This document shows, one piece after another, positions 1 through 6,383 of a stretch of 6,534 nucleotides of DNA. Source of the stretch: a candidate division BRC1 bacterium ADurb.BinA292 (lineage in GTDB: Bacteria; Sumerlaeota; Sumerlaeia; MVZB01); contig MVZB01000194.1 in assembly GCA_002068205.1 (NCBI GenBank), forward strand, positions 1 through 6,534. The letters are read 5' to 3'. The notes beneath the pieces are model-generated. The model had not been told where the DNA came from. It ran no database searches and saw nothing but the letters and a program-made list of their open reading frames with translations. Numbering within the stretch: the stretch's first letter is position 1; every line of letters starts with the position of its first letter. The position numbers were made by a program, and so were the translations under genes.

Positions 1-558
1 CCCGCCGTGCCCGCGCTGGTCAACCCGGAGCCGGACGGTTCGATCCTGCCGGTCGTGCTGCTGTATGAACAGCGTCGCGCCGCGCTGGCCGCGGGCAAGA
101 GTCAGCCGGCCGGACTGCCCGGCTACACCCGCAACCTGAACCTGAACGACGGGCCGGCGGAGACGCGGCCGCGGCTGCCGCATGCCGAGGACGGCAGCAT
201 CCGCGTGCCGCTATTCAGCGACCTGAAGCGGCACAAGATGGGGGCGGATCTGGCCGACACGCTGGCCCAGGGGACCGATTCGCCGGGGGTCGCCGTTCCC
301 GGCGACGAATTTGTCACCCGGCCGCTGTGGGGCGTGGCCGACACCGGGCCGTGGCTGCACGACGGGCGGGCGCTGACGTTGACCGACGCCATCCTGATGC
401 ACAAGGGACCGGGGAGCGAGGCCAACGAGGTGATCGAGAATTTCGAAAACCTGGAGCAGGACGCCAAGGATCTGCTGCACAAGTTTCTGCTATCGCTGCG
501 CACGCCGCCGCTGGAAGCGCCCGACGGCAACGCCGCCGAGGCGTGGCGGGGGTATTAG
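1..558 (+). CDS. Di-heme oxidoreductase (DHOR/cytochrome c peroxidase-like), C-terminal part
   Basis: This is the 3' end of a gene that begins before the window; the frame is open from base 1 to the TAG at 556-558. The signature of the di-heme oxidoreductase (DHOR, thiol oxidoreductase-like) family is readable. A Ser-Asp-Leu-x-x-His-x-Met-Gly-x-x-Leu-Ala-Asp block lies at 217-258. A Pro-Leu-Trp-Gly-Val block followed by Leu-His-Asp-Gly-Arg-Ala lies at about 322-372. The closing helix, ending in a Phe-Leu-Leu-Ser-Leu-type motif, lies near 484-501. In this family two c-type hemes carry electrons in the periplasm and the substrate is often unknown. No Cys-x-x-Cys-His site is present here, so the heme attachment sites must be upstream. 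The His and Met of the first block are candidate axial ligands. The remaining 20 or so residues are a non-conserved tail. The family call is firm; the reaction is not known. Confidence 0.85.
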   Translation, partial: PAVPALVNPEPDGSILPVVLLYEQRRAALAAGKSQPAGLPGYTRNLNLNDGPAETRPRLPHAEDGSIRVPLFSDLKRHKMGADLADTLAQGTDSPGVAVPGDEFVTRPLWGVADTGPWLHDGRALTLTDAILMHKGPGSEANEVIENFENLEQDAKDLLHKFLLSLRTPPLEAPDGNAAEAWRGY

Positions 559-589
559 GTCTCGTTCCGCTCAAGAATCCGTCCGTCGA

Positions 590-628
590 CCCTCGTCCAC
601 GTCCACATGATCGTGGTTGATGCGAGGG
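590..628 (+). terminator. Possible terminator-like hairpin after the oxidoreductase gene
   Basis: Outer arms ccctcg (590-595) and cgaggg (623-628) pair perfectly. Inside them ccacg (597-601) pairs with cgtgg (612-616) around a 10-base loop. It lies 32 bases past the stop codon of the upstream gene, which suits a terminator. The two stems are separated by an asymmetric internal loop and no T-run follows, so intrinsic termination is doubtful. Confidence 0.25.
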
Positions 629-660
629 GTCTTGCCGAGAGTTCTGGGCTACAGTTATCG

Positions 661-804
661 TCTGGCATCCCTGCCGGGACGCGGGGGATGGGGTTGCCGC
701 GGGGACCGGTGGTGTCGCTGCGCTCGACCACCGGCTGCCATCTGGCATCCCCTGTCGGGATGGGCGGGAGAGACCGGCGGGGGCGCCGGTCCGAAACCGG
801 TGGT
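661..804. repeat. Composite palindromic repeat cluster (four hairpins)
   Basis: Four stem-loops are packed into 131 bases. (a) 665-682 has arms gcatccc and gggacgc with one mismatch. (b) 706-734 has ccggtgg.. and ..ccaccgg arms, a 10-bp stem with a 2-base bulge and a 7-base loop. (c) 746-762 has arms catccc and gggatg around a 5-base loop. (d) 772-791 is a perfect 8-bp stem around GGGG. Hairpins a and c share the lead-in tctggcatccc (661-671 and 741-751), so they are two copies of one unit 80 bases apart. The word ccggtggt recurs at 797-804 after hairpin d. From memory, planctomycete spacers carry very similar tggcatccc...gggatg and ccggtggt...accaccgg palindromes; this recall is unchecked. 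Function is unknown. Confidence 0.6.
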
Positions 805-868
805 GGGGCGTCGGCAATCCTCATAATCCATAGTCGGTCAATAACGGAACGATAGAGCGGGTTTTCGG

Positions 869-943
869 GAGCCGAGGACGAAGGACGGGAGCCGGGAGCC
901 GAATTCCCGGGCGGGCCGTTGGGGGCGAGGACGCGGGACGAAG
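869..943. repeat. Degenerate 7-base purine-rich arrays (two tracts)
   Basis: In 869-903, CpG steps fall at 873, 879, 886, 893 and 900, so the spacing is 6, 7, 7, 7. The units between them are purine-rich (ggacgaa, ggacggg, agccggg, agccgaa). A second short tract at 922-943 has the same flavour (gcgagga, cgcggga, cgaag) with CpG steps near 926, 932 and 939. Both are related to the cleaner gggacga heptamers at 2419-2432. All read purine-rich on the + strand, the same direction as transcription of the genes. Confidence 0.55.
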
Positions 944-956
944 TTGTTGTTGGGGA

Positions 957-986
957 TTGACAGGCCGCCACGGTTTCCAGTACAAC
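957..986 (+). promoter_or_regulatory. Candidate sigma70-type promoter upstream of the secreted-protein gene
   Basis: A perfect TTGACA stands at 957-962. Eighteen bases later is tacaac (981-986), which matches TATAAT at four of six positions. Transcription from here would start near 993 and give a leader of about 200 bases containing the 1054-1088 hairpin. A perfect -35 hexamer is unlikely but far from impossible by chance, and the -10 is weak. Confidence 0.35.
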
Positions 987-1053
987 CCGAAAGTGGGGCA
1001 AAGTGTCTGGCGTTGCATGACTTATGCCGCCATGACGCGTGAGCTCCCCGGTT

Positions 1054-1088
1054 GTTCCTCCTCCGGCGGGACATTGCCGGCGGGGAAC
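1054..1088 (+). other. Stem-loop in the leader of the secreted-protein gene
   Basis: The left arm (1054-1067) and right arm (1076-1088) pair over 7 bp including one G-T pair, then over 5 GC-only pairs, with a 2x1 internal loop and an 8-base loop gggacatt. It lies about 100 bases before the start codon. No T-run follows, so a leader structure or processing site is more likely than an intrinsic terminator. It matches no riboswitch I recognise. Confidence 0.4.
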
Positions 1089-1189
1089 GAAGCCTATGGG
1101 TCGGACCGCGACTCCGCCACGCCGGAGCCCGGACCGCACGATCGTTCATGCCCCCGGCGCGCAGCGGGGCGGAAAGTGGTGGTGTCGCC

Positions 1190-2278
1190 ATGTTGAGATC
1201 AGCCAACGCGAAAAACGGCTTCGGGCCATACGCGGCCTGTCTGGCCCTGGGCGCGATGATGATGTTGCTGGCGCCCGCCGCGTGGTCGCAGGGGGGGTTC
1301 GTGGGGCTGGCCCCGCCCGATGCGATGGACACGGTCTCGGGGATGTCGGTGGGCGGCGGCGGCGCCGGCAATGTGGCGCTGGATCGCGCACGGGGGTTGC
1401 AGCAGCCGGGGATGATGGGGATGCCCGGTGGCGGCCCCGGTCCGATGCCGGGCCCGATGTTCCCCGGCGGGATGTTTCCGGGTGATCCCGGCCAGGCCTA
1501 CCAGCCCCCCGAAGCGCTCGAGCCGGTGATCCCGACGATCAGCGTGCTGGTGGGGACCCGCGTGCGCGATGCCGTGACGAAGGAACTGCTGGATGAGCCG
1601 GTCGAGCTGAAGGTGCCGGAAACGGAAAAGGGGAACTTTTACGACGACGGCACGCACGGCGACGTGATGGCCAACGACGGCAAATTCGCGATGGTGGAAT
1701 TCGCCGACGACGTGCTGGGCGAAGGGAGCCAGCGGGCCAAGGAACAGATGGTCAAGGCGCTGGTGGTGGCCGAAGATCTGACGCCGCTGGAGTTCTATGG
1801 CTTTACGATCATGGGGACCGACCAGCGGACGCCGCAGCCGCGCGAGAAGGCGTGGCAGATGATACCGGATCCGAAGGGGGGTCCGGGGTTTGTGCTGGCG
1901 GAGGTGGAGACCGAGCGTCCGGTGGAGATGCCGAACTACCGGGAATGGCGCAACGCGCGCGACGCGAAGGTCAAAAATGACTGGTCGGCCCGGTTCCTGC
2001 GCAACTACCGCGTCAACCCCGACGATATCCGCAGCGAGTTCTATCATCTGTATATTCCGCACCCGCCGCAGCCGCCCGAAGTGCGGCCGCCGGTGCAGGA
2101 GGGGTGGGTGCCGTTCAGCGATCCGCAGTCGCTGATGCGGGCGCAGAGCGGTGAGTTCAACACGGGAACGACGGGGGGCGGTTATGGCACGCCCGGGATC
2201 ACGGGCGGCTATCCGCTGGGCCAGGGATCGGGGGTCACGGGCCAGCCGATCGGGAATGCGTCGAGCCGGTACTTCTAG
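1190..2278 (+). CDS. Secreted protein with Met/Gly/Pro-rich segment and Asp-Gly loop domain
   Basis: I do not recognise a named family. The ATG at 1190 is chosen because it gives a clear signal peptide. The n-region has Arg3 and Lys8, a hydrophobic core spans about residues 14-31, and cleavage is likely around Ala-Trp-Ser-Gln at 31-34. A start at 1052 in the same frame would bury this signal behind 46 residues. The mature 330 or so residues have three parts. Residues 50-105 are Gly-, Met- and Pro-rich and probably disordered. A globular, beta-rich stretch at 113-290 contains Tyr-Asp-Asp-Gly-Thr-His-Gly-Asp followed by Ala-Asn-Asp-Gly (151-164), like the Asp/Gly loops of some extracellular Ig-like domains. 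Residues 285-362 are Pro- then Gly-rich. A purine stretch (ggaaag, 1171-1176) is a poor ribosome site 13 bases away. Export is well supported; the role is unknown. Confidence 0.8.
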   Translation: MLRSANAKNGFGPYAACLALGAMMMLLAPAAWSQGGFVGLAPPDAMDTVSGMSVGGGGAGNVALDRARGLQQPGMMGMPGGGPGPMPGPMFPGGMFPGDPGQAYQPPEALEPVIPTISVLVGTRVRDAVTKELLDEPVELKVPETEKGNFYDDGTHGDVMANDGKFAMVEFADDVLGEGSQRAKEQMVKALVVAEDLTPLEFYGFTIMGTDQRTPQPREKAWQMIPDPKGGPGFVLAEVETERPVEMPNYREWRNARDAKVKNDWSARFLRNYRVNPDDIRSEFYHLYIPHPPQPPEVRPPVQEGWVPFSDPQSLMRAQSGEFNTGTTGGGYGTPGITGGYPLGQGSGVTGQPIGNASSRYF

Positions 2279-2294
2279 CAGGGAGAAGGACTGA

Positions 2295-2321
2295 AGGGAC
2301 GTTAGGGACATAAGGGACATA
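2295..2321. repeat. 9-base tandem repeat, three copies
   Basis: agggac recurs at 2295, 2304 and 2313, giving units agggacgtt, agggacata and agggacata. It starts 17 bases after the stop of the secreted-protein gene. The last two units are identical, which suggests slippage or a recent duplication. Being an exact multiple of three, it would encode a tandem tripeptide if translated (for example Met-Ser-Leu on the - strand), but I see no gene there. Confidence 0.7.
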
Positions 2322-2346
2322 AGAACCGAGGGCGTTCGAGAGGCGG

Positions 2347-2432
2347 GGGACGAGGAACGGGAGACGAGGCCAGAATAAAGACCTTGGGTCGGCCTTCGGG
2401 GGCCGATCACGAGGTCGAGGGACGAGGGACGA
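2347..2432. repeat. 7-base gggacga-type repeats flanking a hairpin
   Basis: Two heptamer tracts lie in the gap before the small helical protein gene. The first (2347-2367) reads gggacga, ggaacgg, gagacga. The second (2412-2432) reads aggtcga, gggacga, gggacga, the last two identical. The hairpin at 2387-2408 lies between them. They are the same kind of array as in 869-943, so this is a dispersed repeat family that recurs within the window, always on the same strand. The second tract ends 24 bases before the ATG at 2457, so it may lie in the transcribed leader. Confidence 0.6.
2387..2408 (+). other. Stem-loop with TTCG-containing loop
   Basis: Arms ggtcggcc (2387-2394) and ggccgatc (2401-2408) form an 8-bp stem with one G-T pair around ttcggg. 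An alternative register gives a c(TTCG)g closing loop, a very stable RNA tetraloop. It could end transcription of the upstream gene or stabilise the leader of the next one. No T-run follows. Confidence 0.4.
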
Positions 2433-2456
2433 CACTAGAGCGGGGGCGGAAAAGCG

Positions 2457-2918
2457 ATGGCGCTGAATCCTCAAGACGTCGACGAGATGCACGAGACGAC
2501 GAAGAAGCTGCTCGAGCTGTGGATGCGGACCAAGCTGGTCTTCCTCAAGGCGTTCAGCGGCGAGCCGATCACCCAGGAGCATGAAAACGCCTACCTGCAG
2601 CTCAAGAGCGAGATTTCGCGCCTCTACCGGGTTATTTCCGACAAGCTGACGCCCGGGCTGATGTTCGACGGCGACAAGATGCTCGAAATGCTGAAAAACG
2701 CGGTGACGATGGAACACCTGCAACGCCAGTCGCCCGCCGAGCGCTCGAACCTGATCAGCGCCTGGCACCGGATCTATATCCGGATGACGCGGACGCTCGG
2801 CGCGCTGGAGGTGATGCAGTCGGGGTATTACCCGCACCTGCACCGTGCGCTGCTGACGGGCAAGGGGGCCGGCAAGGGCAAGGGCCGGTGGGGCCGGTCG
2901 GCGAAAAAGGCGGCATGA
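2457..2918 (+). CDS. Small helical protein of unknown function with basic C-terminal tail
   Basis: This 153-residue protein has no signal peptide and no membrane segment, so it should be cytoplasmic. I do not recognise the family. It looks almost entirely alpha-helical: helices about residues 5-33, 38-64, 72-90 and 93-121, with heptad-like hydrophobic spacing, broken by Gly/Pro turns at 35-38 and 66-72. The tail (134-153) is rich in Gly and Lys with a Gly-Lys-Gly-Lys-Gly-Arg run, suited to binding nucleic acid or an acidic membrane surface, although this is only inference. It has no Cys. The ATG at 2457 has ggcgga six bases upstream, an acceptable ribosome site. A 235-base leader separates it from the lipoprotein gene, so tight coupling between the two is not shown. 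GC-biased codon use and plausible protein composition support it as a real gene. Confidence 0.75.
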   Translation: MALNPQDVDEMHETTKKLLELWMRTKLVFLKAFSGEPITQEHENAYLQLKSEISRLYRVISDKLTPGLMFDGDKMLEMLKNAVTMEHLQRQSPAERSNLISAWHRIYIRMTRTLGALEVMQSGYYPHLHRALLTGKGAGKGKGRWGRSAKKAA

Positions 2919-2924
2919 ACGGGG

Positions 2925-3000
2925 GCCCGCCGCGATCAAATCAGACTGGAAGTTTATGGGCTGATGGGCCACACTTGCGGGGCCATGGAAGGCGGCGGGC
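2925..3000 (+). other. Long-range inverted repeat in the lipoprotein leader
   Basis: gcccgccgc (2925-2933) and gcggcgggc (2992-3000) are perfect 9-bp complements enclosing 58 bases. Inside, atgggcc (2964-2970) can pair with ggccat (2981-2986) with one bulged base. It starts 7 bases after the stop codon of the helical protein gene, so it may be a terminator or 3'-end stabiliser for that gene. There is no T-run. Such GC-only complements also arise easily in GC-rich DNA. Confidence 0.35.
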
Positions 3001-3148
3001 GGTTCATTGCGCGCGCCGTGGCTGGCTGACGCGCGCCGCACGCCGGCCAGATCCCCGTCCGTAGCGGGCGAGACCATGGCGCCCCGGGAAGCCCCGAAGC
3101 CGGACCGACGGCGGCGCGGAGCGGCCGCTTTCCCGACCTGATGGCTGT

Positions 3149-3153
3149 GGAGG
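3149..3153 (+). promoter_or_regulatory. Ribosome binding site GGAGG that argues for a GTG start at 3163
   Basis: A strong GGAGG directly abuts the ATG at 3154, leaving no spacer, which is too close for normal initiation. The in-frame GTG at 3163 sits 9 bases after it, near the ideal distance. Using it would make the lipoprotein begin Met-Lys-Ser-Leu-Asn-Ser-Leu-Arg-Lys, a typical n-region. The true start may therefore be 3163, three codons inside the annotated one. Confidence 0.55.
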
Positions 3154-6100
3154 ATGACTGTTGTGAAGAGCCTGAACTCGCTGCGCAAGGGGCTGGGGCT
3201 GGCGGTCCTGGGCATGCTGCTGGTGACGCTGGCCGGTTGCAACAAACCGCTGGCATCCTTCCGACTCCGGGGGGCCGAGAAGCGGGTCCAGGAGGCCGAG
3301 GAGAAGCAGGCGCAGCAGCACACGGCCGAGCTGCTGCAGCAGACGCGCAACGCGATCAATACGACGCAGAATCAGTTGAATCAGGGCGACGCGGTGGCGG
3401 CCAAGGAGTCGTCGGCCGAGGCGGCGCGCCTGAGCAAGGAACTGCTGCAGCGCACGACCGAGGCCCACGCGATTTTCCTGCGGGACCAGGCGAACATCTG
3501 GATCGACCGCGCGCGGACGAACCAGGCGCAGCAGGAGAACGCCGAGCTGTTCGCGCAGATTCAGGAGAACAATGTCGAGGGGACCGAGGCGTTCGGCAAA
3601 CAGAAGTACGACAAGGCGATCCAGATCTTCGGCAAGGTCGTCGACGACGTGCAGTATCTGCTGAGCGCGCTGCGCAAGAAGGCGACCGACGGACTGGCCG
3701 AGGCCGAATCGCTCAAGGAGGAGCTGATCGCCGAGGGGGCGCCGGAGCACGCGCCTGAATTTATCAACAAGATCGACCAGCAGATTACGCAGATTCGCGA
3801 CAACATCGAGCGCGAGTACAACTACCGCACGGCCCTGGCGATCCGCGATCAGGCGCGTCAGACGAAGCAGGAAGGGATCCAGCAGACCAAGAAGGTCAAG
3901 AGCGACAAGCAACTGACCGAGATTGAGAACCTGCTGGACGAGGCGACGACGCTGGGGGCGGAGACCTACACCTACAACTTGTTCAGCGCGATCACGAAGG
4001 AATTCGAGAATCTGGTCAGCCAGTTTTATGAGGAAAACTACGACACGGTGCTGACGCAGGCGCCCAAGCTCAAGCCGCAGGTCGAGGAACTGATCCTGGA
4101 GACCAAGCGGGTGGCGGCCGAGACGAAGATCAAGGAAGTGGAAGGGGCGATCAACAGCCTGGTGGCGATGGAGGCGCGCGGCTACCTGCCGGGGCGGGTC
4201 GAGCAGCTCGAGGCGCTGCTGGCCGACGCGCGCGAGCAGTATGAGCAGGAGGCGTATGTCGAATCGCGCGAGATCAGCGACCGGGCCCTGGAGGAGGAAC
4301 AGAACATCCTGCAGGAGTTCGACGATCTGGCGCAGCAGCACATCACGACGGCTTCGGACGAGCTGGCGACGGCCGAAGGGGTCTATGAAAAGATGGAGCA
4401 TATCTTCCTGCGCCAGATTCCCGGCCCGTGGGAAGGCGACGCGCTGGCGCTGGAGAACGCCAAGCAGGCGCTCAAGGAGGAGCTGCGGCGGCGGGTGAAC
4501 AATGCGCGGGTGAATCTGGGGATGGCGCAGCTTCAGCGCGAGGAGAAGGACTTCGACCGGGCGATCGAGATCGCGCGCGACGTGGCCAGCGAGGCGGAGG
4601 ACGTGCGCCAGCAGACGTTCCGCGTCGTCGCGCACAACGCGATCCTCGACCTGTCCAACATGCTCTCGCAGTACGAGGGGCAGGGGGGCCGCCAGTATGC
4701 GGCCAGCGAGATGGACAAGGCGGTCGAGATGCTGGAGCAGAGCAAGCAACTGCTGGCGACCGAACAGTATCGCGAGGCGGTGCGGCGCACGGCCGACACC
4801 AAGGCGCAGATCGAGGTGCTGGTGCAGGAACTGGAACGAGTGGCGGTCAACCGGATCGAGAGCGCGCAGCAGGCGCTGGCGCAGGCCAAGGCCGACCGGG
4901 CCGAGGAATACGAGCCGATTGCCTTCACGCAGGCGCTGGTGGAGTTGCAGGCGGCGCAGGAGGCGCTGGCGGCCGAGGGTCGCCACATCGCGATCGAGGC
5001 GGCGATCCAGGCGGAGAACCTGGCCGCCGAAGCGTCGACCAATGCGCTGCGCCAGTGGGTGCAGGAGCTGATGGCCGAAGCCGACACGCTGATCAACAAC
5101 GCGCGCGAAGCCGAGGCCGACCGCTACGCGCCGGAGAAACTGGACCGGGCCTTCGCGATCCGGCGCAACTTGCAGACGCTTTACGATCAGGGGCAGTATC
5201 GCGAGGCGGTCGATGTCGGCGCGCAGACGGTGCAGCAGGCCCACGAGGCGCTGTATGCCAAGGTGATCGAGGCGGAGAACGCGATCGCCAAGGCGAAGCG
5301 GTTCGAGGGATGGGAGTTTGAAAACGCCCGCCTGGCCGACGCGATGGTGAGCGCCAAATATGCCCGCGAGATGATGGCCGAGGGGCGCTTCCGGCTGGCG
5401 GAACAGCATGCCTGGAACGCGCTGGTGAAGGCCGAGGAAGCAGCGGTCAACGCGCGGCGCGACGGCTTCGAGACGCGCATGGCCAGCCTGGCGGCCCGCG
5501 TCGAAGACGCCCAGCGCAAGGGCGCCGGCTACTATCAGACGCAGGATCTGGCGTCGCTGCTGGCCGAGATGAATCGCCTGCGGATGGAGTTCGATCCGCA
5601 CGACTACGAGGATTATGCGCAGCAGGTCGACCTGGTCGAGGCCAAGCTGATCGCGCTGATGGAGCTGACCCCGGACGTGCTGAAGGCGCTGGTGCTCGAC
5701 ATGAGCCAGCGGATGACCGAGCTGGAGCAGCGCGGCGCGGCGCTTTACATGCCGAATAAGCTGGCGGAGGTCGAACGCAAACTGAAGTACGCGCAGATCG
5801 ACTACCAGGCCGGCAAGTATCGCCCCAGCTATCAGAACGCGAAGGACGCGTGGGCCGTGCTGGATGAGATCGAGCAGAACCTGGAGGAGCGCGAGTTCGA
5901 TGCGGCGCTCAACGACCTGATGGTCGAGCTGTCGGATCAGATCCGGGCGTTCGCGCCGGTGCTCGACATGGGGGCGAACACGCTGCTGGAGCTGGTGATC
6001 GGGCCGCAGGGGCAGGCGCGGGCGACGTCAATCCTGGGCGTGCGCTCGCCCACGGACCTGCGCGATTCGATCACCGAGATCGGCGCCCGGATCCGCCGGA

Positions 6101-6366
6101 TGCAGGCGCCGCGTTCGCGCGAGACGCTGCAGCAGGAGATGCTGCGCATGATGGAGATCGCCAAGACGGCCGCGTCGAATTTCGAGAAGATGCTGATCAT
6201 GGACCAATACACCCGGGATCAGGCGCGGGAAATCGTCCAGACCGCATTTCTGCAGATGTATCAGGCGCGGGCGCGCCAGCAGGAACTGCAGCGGATGATC
6301 GAGTATCCCAATCCGCAGTTCAAACCGCGCGGCGTCGAACGCGTCGTCTCGTTCCAGGATTACTGA
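3154..6366 (+). CDS. Giant alpha-helical repeat lipoprotein
   Basis: This is a 1070-residue exported lipoprotein (1067 if it starts at GTG 3163). A Lys/Arg n-region and hydrophobic core (residues 14-26) lead to the lipobox Leu-Ala-Gly-Cys with the lipidated Cys29, the only Cys I find in the protein. The next residue is Asn rather than Asp, which in the proteobacterial sorting rule favours the outer membrane. The rest is rich in Ala, Glu, Gln and Arg and almost wholly helical. Residues 195-912 show degenerate repeats of about 72 residues: Tyr-x-Pro or similar, a helix, a turn with Gly-x-Tyr-x-x-Ala, then an Ala-rich helix. Units begin near 195, 267, 341, 512, 583, 655, 717, 790 and 861; more divergent ones lie around 56, 126 and 420. 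The pattern resembles DUF4398/TPR-like helical hairpins. Residues 930-1070 form a distinct C-terminal region. I infer a rod or scaffold in the envelope; no catalytic motif is visible. The next gene follows after 17 bases. Confidence 0.88.
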   Translation: MTVVKSLNSLRKGLGLAVLGMLLVTLAGCNKPLASFRLRGAEKRVQEAEEKQAQQHTAELLQQTRNAINTTQNQLNQGDAVAAKESSAEAARLSKELLQRTTEAHAIFLRDQANIWIDRARTNQAQQENAELFAQIQENNVEGTEAFGKQKYDKAIQIFGKVVDDVQYLLSALRKKATDGLAEAESLKEELIAEGAPEHAPEFINKIDQQITQIRDNIEREYNYRTALAIRDQARQTKQEGIQQTKKVKSDKQLTEIENLLDEATTLGAETYTYNLFSAITKEFENLVSQFYEENYDTVLTQAPKLKPQVEELILETKRVAAETKIKEVEGAINSLVAMEARGYLPGRVEQLEALLADAREQYEQEAYVESREISDRALEEEQNILQEFDDLAQQHITTASDELATAEGVYEKMEHIFLRQIPGPWEGDALALENAKQALKEELRRRVNNARVNLGMAQLQREEKDFDRAIEIARDVASEAEDVRQQTFRVVAHNAILDLSNMLSQYEGQGGRQYAASEMDKAVEMLEQSKQLLATEQYREAVRRTADTKAQIEVLVQELERVAVNRIESAQQALAQAKADRAEEYEPIAFTQALVELQAAQEALAAEGRHIAIEAAIQAENLAAEASTNALRQWVQELMAEADTLINNAREAEADRYAPEKLDRAFAIRRNLQTLYDQGQYREAVDVGAQTVQQAHEALYAKVIEAENAIAKAKRFEGWEFENARLADAMVSAKYAREMMAEGRFRLAEQHAWNALVKAEEAAVNARRDGFETRMASLAARVEDAQRKGAGYYQTQDLASLLAEMNRLRMEFDPHDYEDYAQQVDLVEAKLIALMELTPDVLKALVLDMSQRMTELEQRGAALYMPNKLAEVERKLKYAQIDYQAGKYRPSYQNAKDAWAVLDEIEQNLEEREFDAALNDLMVELSDQIRAFAPVLDMGANTLLELVIGPQGQARATSILGVRSPTDLRDSITEIGARIRRMQAPRSRETLQQEMLRMMEIAKTAASNFEKMLIMDQYTRDQAREIVQTAFLQMYQARARQQELQRMIEYPNPQFKPRGVERVVSFQDY

Positions 6367-6383
6367 GCCGGAGCAGTTGAGGG

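Larger units (their letters stand above)
559..1189. other. Long intergenic spacer with hairpin cluster and purine-rich arrays
   Basis: This 631-base gap has no gene I can support. Several frames are open on both strands, but none has a convincing start, family motif or protein-like composition. From left to right it contains a weak hairpin just after the oxidoreductase gene (590-628), a cluster of four hairpins (661-791), two purine-rich arrays of roughly 7-base period (869-943), a promoter-like TTGACA (957-962) and a GC-rich hairpin (1054-1088). The features look like dispersed non-coding repeats plus the leader of the downstream gene. A small RNA in this region cannot be excluded. Confidence 0.6.

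Noticed and set aside
661..943. Possible CRISPR array
   Set aside because: The two copies of the hairpin unit are not accompanied by regular spacers, the repeats are degenerate, and there are no cas-like genes in the window.
1178..1188. 11-base match (ggtggtgtcgc) to the palindrome at 708-718
   Set aside because: It lacks the partner arm and is short and low in complexity, so chance in GC-rich DNA is the simpler explanation.
1052..1189. N-terminal extension of the secreted protein from 1052
   Set aside because: The first codons would lie inside the hairpin at 1054-1088, the 46 added residues look non-coding, and they would mask the signal peptide that begins at 1190.
1199..2410. 403-codon open frame on the - strand, opposite the secreted-protein gene
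   Set aside because: It is again codon-aligned with the sense gene, with His/Arg/Leu-rich composition and no signal or motif. It is a GC-driven shadow.
2235..3359. 374-codon open frame on the - strand across the helical protein gene and both spacers
   Set aside because: It runs through non-coding repeats and the reverse of three genes. Its N-terminal half has low-complexity Ser/Arg composition and no family motif.
3141..3758. + strand frame starting at ATG 3141
   Set aside because: It overlaps the lipoprotein in another frame and is Gly/Arg/Ala-rich, as expected for a shifted reading of GC-rich helical coding sequence.
3004..5601. 865-codon open frame on the - strand, opposite the lipoprotein gene
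   Set aside because: It is exactly codon-aligned with the sense gene. It stays open only because the GC-biased sense gene avoids TTA, CTA and TCA codons. Its product is Leu/Arg-rich with no family motif, while the sense frame has a lipobox, a ribosome site and repeats.
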